Of a stretch of 25,558 bases of DNA, positions 1 through 5,960 are shown one piece after another. The stretch lies in NCBI RefSeq assembly GCF_945952095.1, contig NZ_CAMFHL010000083.1, positions 1 to 25,558 on the forward strand, given 5' to 3'. This DNA comes from an uncultured Arsenicibacter sp. Lineage in GTDB: Bacteria > Bacteroidota > Bacteroidia > Cytophagales > Spirosomataceae. The position numbers and the translations under genes are program-made. Each line of letters starts with the position of its first letter. The stretch's first letter is position 1. The notes below the pieces were generated by a model. It was not told the origin of the DNA and made no database searches. It was given only the letters and a program-made list of their open reading frames with translations.

Positions 1-1116
1 CTTCCGCCCAACGCTATCGGAACCAATATCTGGCAACATGCCTATGTTACGCTTCCGCGGGCTAATGGGGTCCTGAACCGGATTGATAAAGTGCCTTATG
101 CCATAACCACGACCCGACAGGCACGCATTGGGGAAATGAAATTTATCCGGGCTTTACTTTATTTTCACCTTGTCAGGCTGTATGGCGATGTGCCGCTCGT
201 TACCAAAGAAACCACGAACCCCAATGAGTATTTCGGACAGGGAAGAGCGCAGTCAGCGCTGGTTTACACACAGATTATCGCTGATTTAACGGACGCCATC
301 AGTGTGTTGCCGGCTAGCAGCTCCCAGCCCGGGCGGGTAATTAAAACAGCCGCTCAGACGCTGCTTGGTACAGTTTACCTGACACAGAAAAAATACAGCG
401 ACGCTAAAACGCAGCTATTGTCGGTAGCTACTTCGGGACAGCATGCACTCATGACTGACCCGGCTACGGTGTTTGCGATAAACAACGAAAACAATAAGGA
501 GATCATTTTTGCCGTGCAGTATGCCTCGGGTGTTAATGGAAATACGGAAGGAAGTGCCATGTTTCAGTTATTTGCCCCATCCGGAACTGTGTCAGGCGCA
601 AAAGGCCATAATTTGCCTACGAAAAGCCTGTATGCGCTTTACACTACCACAGATAAACGCCGGACAGCCTACGTGACAACCACCAGTGCCGGTATTCCGT
701 GGTCGCGCAAACTGACGCAGCCGTCGGTTATTACGGACGGAGGAAGCGATGTGGTCGTATTGCGTTATGCCGATGTACTACTTAAACTGGCCGAAGCCGA
801 AAACGAGCTTGGTAATACCAGTAATGCCATCCCGTATCTGAACCAGGTCAGAACCAGGGCCGGGCTGAGCAATACAACGGCTGTTACTCAAGCCGAACTG
901 CGGTCAGCTATTGACCTTGAACGCCGGCTGGAACTCATCAATGAAGGACACCGCTGGTACGATTTGCTCCGGACCGGCACTGCCATTCAGGTGATGAATG
1001 ACTGGTTTAAAGCCAACAACATTCTGGTAACGATTACCAGTAAAGACCTGCTGCTGCCTATCCCACAAGGGCAGATTGATACCGACCCGAGTATTAAACA
1101 AAATCCTGGTTATTGA
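1..1116 (+). CDS. SusD/RagB-family outer-membrane nutrient-binding lipoprotein (5' end missing)
   Basis: C-terminal 371 residues of a SusD-like protein; the reading frame is open from base 1, so the lipoprotein signal and first part lie outside the window. Family knowledge: SusD proteins sit on the outer face of the outer membrane as lids of SusC TonB-dependent transporters and bind glycans or other nutrients. Visible signatures are GEMKFIRALLYFHLVRLYGD near the start of the visible part, a TPR-like AKTQLLSVA region, the SusD C-terminal run LERRLELINEGHRWYDLLRTG, and the ending LLPIPQGQIDTDPSIKQNPGY-like tail typical of the family (ends at the stop). A susC partner would be expected just upstream, outside the window. 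A strong hairpin terminator follows. The substrate cannot be told from sequence. Confidence 0.93.
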   Translation, partial: LPPNAIGTNIWQHAYVTLPRANGVLNRIDKVPYAITTTRQARIGEMKFIRALLYFHLVRLYGDVPLVTKETTNPNEYFGQGRAQSALVYTQIIADLTDAISVLPASSSQPGRVIKTAAQTLLGTVYLTQKKYSDAKTQLLSVATSGQHALMTDPATVFAINNENNKEIIFAVQYASGVNGNTEGSAMFQLFAPSGTVSGAKGHNLPTKSLYALYTTTDKRRTAYVTTTSAGIPWSRKLTQPSVITDGGSDVVVLRYADVLLKLAEAENELGNTSNAIPYLNQVRTRAGLSNTTAVTQAELRSAIDLERRLELINEGHRWYDLLRTGTAIQVMNDWFKANNILVTITSKDLLLPIPQGQIDTDPSIKQNPGY

Positions 1117-1124
1117 TTCACGAC

Positions 1125-1156
1125 CGGACTGCTGCAAAAACGCAGCAGTCCGTTTT
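1125..1156 (+). terminator. Intrinsic terminator after the SusD-like gene
   Basis: An 11-bp perfect stem (CGGACTGCTGC with GCAGCAGTCCG) around an AAAAAC loop, followed by TTTT. It lies 8 nt past the SusD stop and before the next gene start at 1170, so it ends the SusCD transcript and argues for the later ATG of the next gene. Confidence 0.8.
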
Positions 1157-1169
1157 ACTCATTCTTATT

Positions 1170-2075
1170 ATGAACCGTTTCGTATTACTATTAGCCGCGC
1201 TGCTGATTACCCGCTCCGCTTTTTCGCAGGAACGCAATGTGGCCGGTATTATCCGTGAGCTACATGATCCTACCAGTAAAAATGTGCTGGTCGTCGCCCA
1301 CCGGGCCGACTGGCGCGGAGCACCCGAAAACTCGTTGGCCGGTATCGAAAGAGCCATTCAGATGGGCGTTGATGTGATTGAAATCGACCTCAAGAAAACC
1401 AAAGACGGGGTACTTGTACTGATGCATGACGCCACTATCGACCGGACCACCAACGGTCACGGTAAGCCCGAAGACTACACATGGAATGAACTAAGTCAGT
1501 TTTTTCTGAAAAACGGGCATGGCGGCCCCACCCGCCAACATATCCCGACATTTGAAGCCTGCATGCAGCTCGTCAAAGGCCGGGCGATGGTGAATATTGA
1601 CAAAGGCTACGATTATTATAAAGAAGCCTACGATATTCTGGTTAAAACCGGCACGGTTGATCATGCCATCATCAAGTCCGGAAAGCCCTACGAACAGGTA
1701 AAAGCCGAGAATGGTGACCTGTTGGGCAATAAACTCGCGTATATGCCCATCGTTTATCTTGACCGGCCGAATGCAAACGCAATTTTGCAAACCTATTCAG
1801 AAAAGCTGAAGCCAGTAGCTTACGAACTGATTTTCAGCACGGACAGTGCACTGGTCAACTCAAATTATCTGAAAATTCCTGAAACCGGATCAAAAATCTG
1901 GTTCAACAGCTTGTGGTCGAACCAGAACGCGAGTCACGACGATGAACGAAGCGTCGATGAAAAACAGCCGGAAGCTGGTTGGGGCTGGCTGATCAGTCAC
2001 GGGGCTACGCTCATCCAGACTGATCGCCCTGAAGAATTAATTGAATACCTGCGGAAAAGAGGGTTGCATCCTTAA
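1170..2075 (+). CDS. Secreted glycerophosphodiester phosphodiesterase family protein
   Basis: 301-aa GDPD-fold protein that probably hydrolyses glycerophosphodiesters to glycerol-3-phosphate and an alcohol in the periplasm. The N-terminus (MNRFVLLLAALLITRSAFSQ) is a signal peptide. The family active site is visible: H44-R45 (VAHRADW), E53-N54 (PENS), E71 and D73 (VIEIDLKKTKDG) and H86 (LMHDATIDRTTNG). Metal ligands E/D and both catalytic His are present, so it should be active. I start at 1170 rather than the upstream ATG at 1113 because 1170 gives the signal peptide directly and 1113 would overlap the terminator and the SusD stop. Glycerophosphodiester use next to a SusCD pair suggests scavenging of phospholipid- or teichoic-acid-derived substrates; this is inference. 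Confidence 0.9.
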   Translation: MNRFVLLLAALLITRSAFSQERNVAGIIRELHDPTSKNVLVVAHRADWRGAPENSLAGIERAIQMGVDVIEIDLKKTKDGVLVLMHDATIDRTTNGHGKPEDYTWNELSQFFLKNGHGGPTRQHIPTFEACMQLVKGRAMVNIDKGYDYYKEAYDILVKTGTVDHAIIKSGKPYEQVKAENGDLLGNKLAYMPIVYLDRPNANAILQTYSEKLKPVAYELIFSTDSALVNSNYLKIPETGSKIWFNSLWSNQNASHDDERSVDEKQPEAGWGWLISHGATLIQTDRPEELIEYLRKRGLHP

Positions 2076-2098
2076 AATCAGACGCTTCGCTCAAGTAT

Positions 2099-3388
2099 AT
2101 GAAAACGGAAATTTTTAAAGTGCTGGTAAGCGGGCTGCTGCTGTTTACATGCGCTCAGGCCAGGGCGCAAACAACCCCGGCCGACACAAGCCTGCGCTGG
2201 CAGCAGGGCTTTTTTGATATTCATCACATAAACACCGGCCGTGGCAACAGTACATTTTTTATTTTTCCGGACGGCACAACCATGCTTCTGGATGCCGGTG
2301 ACCTGAACGCAGCCTACTTTATGCGCCGGTCGGCACCGCTGCAAGTGGCCCCTGCGCGGCCAAACGACAGCCAATCCGCCGGTCAGTGGATTGCGGAATA
2401 TATACAACAGGCCATGCCCCGGGGCAGGCAACCTGAACTGGATTACCTGGTCGTATCACATTTTCACGGCGATCATTACGGCGACCTGACCGATCGGGCC
2501 AATCTCTCTTCTGCGTCAACGTTTCAGCGAACAGGTATTACCGAAGTCGGTGACCTGATGCCGGTCCGGACGCTGATTGACCGTGGCTATCCGGCATACG
2601 ATTTTCCGGTGAACCTGCGGAAATTTTATGCGGGGGAACGCAGTACGTTTCTGAACTACCTTGCCTTTATGGAAGCAAAAAGAAAACAAGGCATGAATGC
2701 TGAGATGTTGCAGGCAGGCAGTAACCGGCAAATCGGTCTCAGGCGCCAACCATCCGGATTTCAGAACTTTACCATCCGGAATATAAAGGTAAACGGTACA
2801 ATCTGGTCTGGTACAGGCGAAGATACCTTTACGCATGTTTCGGCAGATTCGGTCATGTTCAATCAGAAGTCGTTCAATGAAAACCCGCTCAGCATGGCCC
2901 TCCGCTTTAGCTACGGCCCGTTTGATTATTTTACGGGTGCCGACAATACGGGGCTAAGGGGCTTTGGTCTGCCCCGCTGGTTTGATACCGAGACGCCAAT
3001 GGCCGGTGTAGTGGGTGTTGTAGAGGTTATGACGCTGAACCACCACGGCAACCGTGATGCCAGTAACGAAACGTTTCTGAAGGCGCTTAATCCCACTATC
3101 GCCGTACAGCAGTCCTGGTGTTCAGACCAACCAGGTCAGGAGGTCATGCACCGGCTGGCAACACCGGCATCAGGCCGGAAACGGGACGTATTTGCCTTAT
3201 CCCTCCAGCCGCAAACAAAGACCTATCTTGGCCTCGGTTATTTTCAGAAAGACCTGTACCGTAGCACAGAAGGCCACGTGCTGATCCGGGTACTACCTGA
3301 CGGCACCCGATTTTGGGTCGCTGTTCTGGACGACACCCAAACTACGCTTACCGTGAAACATTGGTGGGGACCTTATCAGAGCCGATAA
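2099..3388 (+). CDS. Secreted metallo-beta-lactamase-fold hydrolase (ComEC-C-terminal-like)
   Basis: 429-aa protein with a signal peptide (residues 1-24, ending ARAQ) and an MBL fold. The metal-binding motif SHFHGDHYGDL is at about 120-130 (H121, H123, D125, H126); the N-terminal strand motif STFFIFPDGTTMLLDAGD and the later NHHGNRDASNETFLKALNP segment resemble the MBL domain of ComEC and related extracellular nucleases or phosphodiesterases. It follows the GDPD gene by 23 nt on the same strand, so the two are probably co-transcribed; a joint role in extracellular phosphodiester breakdown fits but is inference. The exact substrate is not visible. Confidence 0.85.
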   Translation: MKTEIFKVLVSGLLLFTCAQARAQTTPADTSLRWQQGFFDIHHINTGRGNSTFFIFPDGTTMLLDAGDLNAAYFMRRSAPLQVAPARPNDSQSAGQWIAEYIQQAMPRGRQPELDYLVVSHFHGDHYGDLTDRANLSSASTFQRTGITEVGDLMPVRTLIDRGYPAYDFPVNLRKFYAGERSTFLNYLAFMEAKRKQGMNAEMLQAGSNRQIGLRRQPSGFQNFTIRNIKVNGTIWSGTGEDTFTHVSADSVMFNQKSFNENPLSMALRFSYGPFDYFTGADNTGLRGFGLPRWFDTETPMAGVVGVVEVMTLNHHGNRDASNETFLKALNPTIAVQQSWCSDQPGQEVMHRLATPASGRKRDVFALSLQPQTKTYLGLGYFQKDLYRSTEGHVLIRVLPDGTRFWVAVLDDTQTTLTVKHWWGPYQSR

Positions 3389-3417
3389 CAGACAATCAGT
3401 CAATTCACTCGAAACAA

Positions 3418-3457
3418 AAAGCGGGTAAACATCTGATGTTCAGATATTTACCCGCTT
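3418..3457 (-). terminator. Terminator of the disrupted tRNA gene (minus strand)
   Basis: An 18-bp stem with one C/A mismatch (3419-3436 with 3440-3457) and a 3-nt loop. On the minus strand it is followed by TTTTTGTTT, and it directly abuts the tRNA 3' end at 3457-3478, so it is the natural tRNA terminator. It also faces the end of the MBL gene. Confidence 0.75.
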
Positions 3458-3478
3458 GGTACCGGGAGCCGGACTCGA
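3457..3478 (-). other. tRNA 3'-end fragment, probable attachment-site remnant
   Basis: On the minus strand the sequence reads TCGAGTCCGGC then TCCCGGTACCA: T-loop remainder, T-stem 3' strand (CCGGC), acceptor 3' strand (TCCCGGT), discriminator A and encoded CCA. The adjoining bases (3479 upward) are AT-rich and have no tRNA body. Family knowledge: tyrosine recombinases integrate at tRNA 3' ends and leave such a fragment at one junction. The terminator lies on the low-coordinate side, so the element should extend rightwards, with the intact tRNA expected at its far end. No second copy was found in the window. Confidence 0.75.
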
Positions 3479-3540
3479 CACAAAACACCCTTAACTATTT
3501 AATTATCAGCTAGTTAGAAAACCAGATTGTTTATTTTATT

Positions 3541-3621
3541 TTTGTGTCAAGCCGTACAAACGGGTTTGTGACCTTTTTTTTCGACTGTTTTTTGCAGCAA
3601 ATCTGTGACAAATTTGTGGCA
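3541..3621 (+). repeat. Four TTTGTGNC-type direct repeats near the element's left end
   Basis: TTTGTGTCA (3541), TTTGTGACC (3565), TCTGTGACA (3602) and TTTGTGGCA (3613) are similarly oriented 9-mers between the tRNA scar and the repressor gene. Placement next to the attachment scar would suit recombinase arm sites, but A/T-rich chance similarity is possible. Confidence 0.35.
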
Positions 3622-3636
3622 AAAAACAGGTCTGAG

Positions 3637-3981
3637 CTACCGCTTTGACAAGGCATTAATAAGCCTTTCTTTTTCCTCTAAGAGTTGATTCTTCAGTTCC
3701 AATTCAAGTTTAAGTTTCTCATTCTCACTCTTCAGTTCTTTGTCTCGCAGGCTTCTCGCCCCACCCATTTGCACCCCTTCATTTTCACTCGCAAAAAACG
3801 CACTAACTGGAATATTCCAGTACTCCGACAGCTTCACAACGATCTCTGTACTCACCGCAGGCAAGTTAAACTTCTTAAAAACGCTACTGGAAGTAAGTTC
3901 CAGTATAGGGGCCAGTGTTTCGGCAGTATCCCCCTTCATCTTAGCTAATGCTTTGATTCTCTGACCAATGTGTGTATTCAT
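3637..3981 (-). CDS. CI-like phage repressor (HTH plus C-terminal coiled coil)
   Basis: 114 aa. Residues 1-60 form a Cro/C1-type helix-turn-helix (IGQRIKALAKMKGDTAETLA then LELTSSSVFKKF and VVKLSEYWNIPVSAFF). The C-terminus (about 80-113) is a strongly heptad-like, charged coiled coil (ELKSENEKLKLELELKNQLL) that probably mediates dimerisation. I use the ATG at 3981; an upstream in-frame start would add about 26 residues with no domain value. It is transcribed away from the Cro-like gene at 4101, with a palindromic operator between them, the layout of a lysogeny switch. No RecA-type autocleavage domain is present, so induction would have to work otherwise. Confidence 0.8.
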   Translation of the reverse strand: MNTHIGQRIKALAKMKGDTAETLAPILELTSSSVFKKFNLPAVSTEIVVKLSEYWNIPVSAFFASENEGVQMGGARSLRDKELKSENEKLKLELELKNQLLEEKERLINALSKR

Positions 3982-4009
3982 ATATCTAGCTTTAGGTTTT
4001 TCTGTAATT

Positions 4010-4024
4010 TTTTTACTGTAAAAA
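4010..4024. promoter_or_regulatory. Palindromic operator candidate in the CI/Cro intergenic region
   Basis: TTTTTACTGTAAAAA is a perfect 15-bp odd palindrome centred at 4017, between the divergent start codons at 3981 and 4101. Half-site relatives (TTTTACA, TTTACAAC, TTTTTTACA) occur at 4038-4092. A 10-nt half-match, TTTTTACAGT, recurs at 17061-17070 upstream of the coiled-coil gene, as expected if one repressor controls both promoters. Confidence 0.5.
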
Positions 4025-4100
4025 TTTGGAAGTACTTGTATAATAATTTTACATTGCATCGAAAATTTACAACAACGCTACAAATTTTTTACACCCAGAG

Positions 4101-4373
4101 ATGAAAAATATTATTATGCGGATGTACGACGATTTACCGTACTGGAAGCAGAGAAAACTAAAAAAGCTGTGGACACAGGAATTTGGAAGTAAATCGTTTG
4201 GGTATAGAAAAAAGCACCCCAAAATCGAGGATTTAATCTGGTACGCCGAAATGCTTCAGGTCTCGGTAGAAACCCTAACAAACTCACTGTATCGACCTAA
4301 GTATACGCACTGCGATCTAGTACGAGAAGATCAGGCTCTGGCAAGCAAATACAACATGAAGGCAGCAGCATGA
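4101..4373 (+). CDS. Cro-like small DNA-binding protein
   Basis: 90 aa, basic N-terminus. The segment FGYRKKHPKIEDLIWYAEML followed by QVSVETLTNSL (about 33-63) resembles the last helices of a C1/Cro HTH, where a PxxEDLxxxAExLxVsxxxL pattern is typical. It is divergent from the repressor at 3637-3981 and opens the rightward early gene set. The start at 4101 (or the internal ATG at 4116) is uncertain because no clear ribosome site is seen. It probably opposes the repressor, by analogy with other phage switches. Confidence 0.6.
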   Translation: MKNIIMRMYDDLPYWKQRKLKKLWTQEFGSKSFGYRKKHPKIEDLIWYAEMLQVSVETLTNSLYRPKYTHCDLVREDQALASKYNMKAAA

Positions 4374-4519
4374 TAACGTTCATATTCGTGGTATTGGCAA
4401 TTATCCTGGCGGGATCAGTCCTATCTAAGCTTTCTGATTGTATGAAAGATGACATTGAGTCAAAAATCTATCAAAAACGATACAAGGAAAATGAGCGCCG
4501 GAAACACACAACAAACTGA
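4370..4519 (+). CDS. Small single-pass membrane protein
   Basis: 49 aa. The ATG overlaps the stop of the preceding gene (ATGA), typical of translational coupling. Residues 2-19 (ITFIFVVLAIILAGSVLS) form one hydrophobic helix; the rest is charged (KSIYQKRYKENERRK-like). Position and coupling in the early operon support it being real. Function unknown; small inner-membrane proteins in phage early regions may modulate host envelope or superinfection, which is only inference. Confidence 0.5.
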   Translation: MITFIFVVLAIILAGSVLSKLSDCMKDDIESKIYQKRYKENERRKHTTN

Positions 4520-4679
4520 AGTAAGACACTTCAGAGAATTGTACATCAAGGAAGCAGCAAAAACCGCAAAAATGGAGAGTGCAATGACGGCGCTCGAAAA
4601 TTACGTTAGGACGTTTGAGTCTGGCAGTTTGCCAAAATGTCTTGCTCCGGTTCTGAAAATCCTAAATGACTCAAAATAA
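4491..4679 (+). CDS. Small helical protein of unknown function
   Basis: 62 aa from the ATG at 4491, which is preceded by AAGGA four bases upstream, better than the in-frame ATG at 4449. It overlaps the end of the membrane-protein gene by 29 nt. The composition is hydrophilic and helical (RELYIKEAAKTAKMESAMTA). It is coupled to the next gene by a TAATG overlap. I do not recognise a family. Confidence 0.5.
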   Translation: MSAGNTQQTEVRHFRELYIKEAAKTAKMESAMTALENYVRTFESGSLPKCLAPVLKILNDSK

Positions 4680-4921
4680 TGATGTTCGCTCTCACAATAC
4701 ATAAAGAAGTATTTTACCCCGGTGGCAAACCAGCCGGATATATGCGTGAACATTACGAGGGACTTACTACTGAAGAAGTAGCCACGCAACTTAACAGTAA
4801 CGGATTTTCGGGCATTACAGCGGCTTATTTAAGCCGAATCGTTTACAGTCGGAAACCCTATCATATTGCCCCAATTAAAAAATCGAATAGCACAACAAAG
4901 GCGCTATTGATTCCTAATTAA
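4679..4921 (+). CDS. Small HTH-like protein of unknown function
   Basis: 80 aa; its ATG overlaps the previous stop (TAATG). Residues 28-58 (LTTEEVATQLNSNGFSGITA then AYLSRIVYSRK) look like a short helix-turn-helix of the kind that asks whether an operator is bound, with a basic end. It leads by 9 nt into the topoisomerase-like gene. It may be a DNA-binding accessory; weak evidence. Confidence 0.5.
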   Translation: MMFALTIHKEVFYPGGKPAGYMREHYEGLTTEEVATQLNSNGFSGITAAYLSRIVYSRKPYHIAPIKKSNSTTKALLIPN

Positions 4922-4930
4922 TCAATCATT

Positions 4931-5941
4931 ATGAAAATCAGATTCCGACACATTCGCCTTAGCAAGGCGAACCGGGAGCGTCTTGCTGAAATAAACAGCA
5001 TAATTGAAGAATACCAGGCACAGAACTACAAATTAACCCTTCGCCAGCTGTATTATCAGTTGGTGAGCCGTGATATAATTGCCAACAAACAGGCAGAGTA
5101 TGTCAAGATTTCAAACATACTAAAAGAAGGCCGTATGGCCGGAATTGTTGATTGGGATGCAATTGAGGACAGATTACGACGGCCGCAAACACCGCCGTCA
5201 TGGGAATCGCCGTCTGAGATCATGGACTCAGTTATTTATAGTTATCAGTTACCACGCCTGGCCGGCCAACATAATTACATTGAAACCTGGGTTGAAAAGG
5301 ATGCCTTATCAGGCGTTTTAAGTCGGGTAACCTCAAAGTACCATGTACCCATTCTGGTTAATCGGGGTTATAGTTCGATTTCAGCAATGTATGATTCCTA
5401 TAAGCGTTTTTTTAGCGCATTACAAAGGAAGCAAAACGTAACAATTCTTTATCTGGGGGATTACGACCCTTCAGGTATTGATATGATCCGCGATATTGAG
5501 GCAAGGATTATAGAGTTTTTTTCAGGCTGTACAACTACCAAAAAAGGCTTTGCGGAAGTCCCCAAGAACGAAATCGAAGAACTGTATGACAAGTATTACT
5601 TCGATGAATCTTGTTTCAACGAAGATGACGATTTTGATAGTTACAGAGCCTACATAAAAAGTCGATTTACGGTTACGCCAATAGCATTGACCAGAAAGCA
5701 GATCAACCAATATACGCCTCCCCCGAACCCGGCAAAAACGACTGATCCACGGTCTAAAAAATTCATTGAAGAATTAGGGGATACAAGTTGGGAAGTAGAT
5801 GCATTACGCCCTGAAGTCCTAAACAGCATCCTTACAACTGAGATTGAGAGCCGCCTGGATTTGAATCTGTTTGAAGAGCAGCTACAAAAGGAAAAGGAAG
5901 ATTTAAAGCAGCTGGAAGCCCTGAAGGGGCAACTCCGTTAA
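4931..5941 (+). CDS. Spo11/TopoVI-A-like Toprim protein (Mini-A-like)
   Basis: 336 aa. The N-terminal winged-helix-like segment carries TLRQLYYQLVSRDIIANK (36-53), matching the T-x-R-x-L-(Y/F)-Y signature around the catalytic tyrosine of Spo11 and topoisomerase VI A (here Y41/Y42). A Toprim domain follows: E122 (ETWVEKDAL) and the ILYLGDYDPSG motif (172-182; D177, D179), the acidic metal-binding pair. The C-terminus (about 310-336) is a charged coiled coil. No B (ATPase) subunit is nearby. Established knowledge: stand-alone A-like proteins called Topo Mini-A are found on mobile elements. It may nick or cut DNA for replication or recombination. The primase-helicase follows 19 nt downstream, so a shared replication role is likely. 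Confidence 0.75.
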   Translation: MKIRFRHIRLSKANRERLAEINSIIEEYQAQNYKLTLRQLYYQLVSRDIIANKQAEYVKISNILKEGRMAGIVDWDAIEDRLRRPQTPPSWESPSEIMDSVIYSYQLPRLAGQHNYIETWVEKDALSGVLSRVTSKYHVPILVNRGYSSISAMYDSYKRFFSALQRKQNVTILYLGDYDPSGIDMIRDIEARIIEFFSGCTTTKKGFAEVPKNEIEELYDKYYFDESCFNEDDDFDSYRAYIKSRFTVTPIALTRKQINQYTPPPNPAKTTDPRSKKFIEELGDTSWEVDALRPEVLNSILTTEIESRLDLNLFEEQLQKEKEDLKQLEALKGQLR

Positions 5942-5960
5942 CCCTAAGTCATTAATTATC

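Noticed and set aside
3457..3540. A complete tRNA gene at the left end
   Set aside because: No anticodon or D-arm sequence next to the 3' end; the adjoining DNA is AT-rich.
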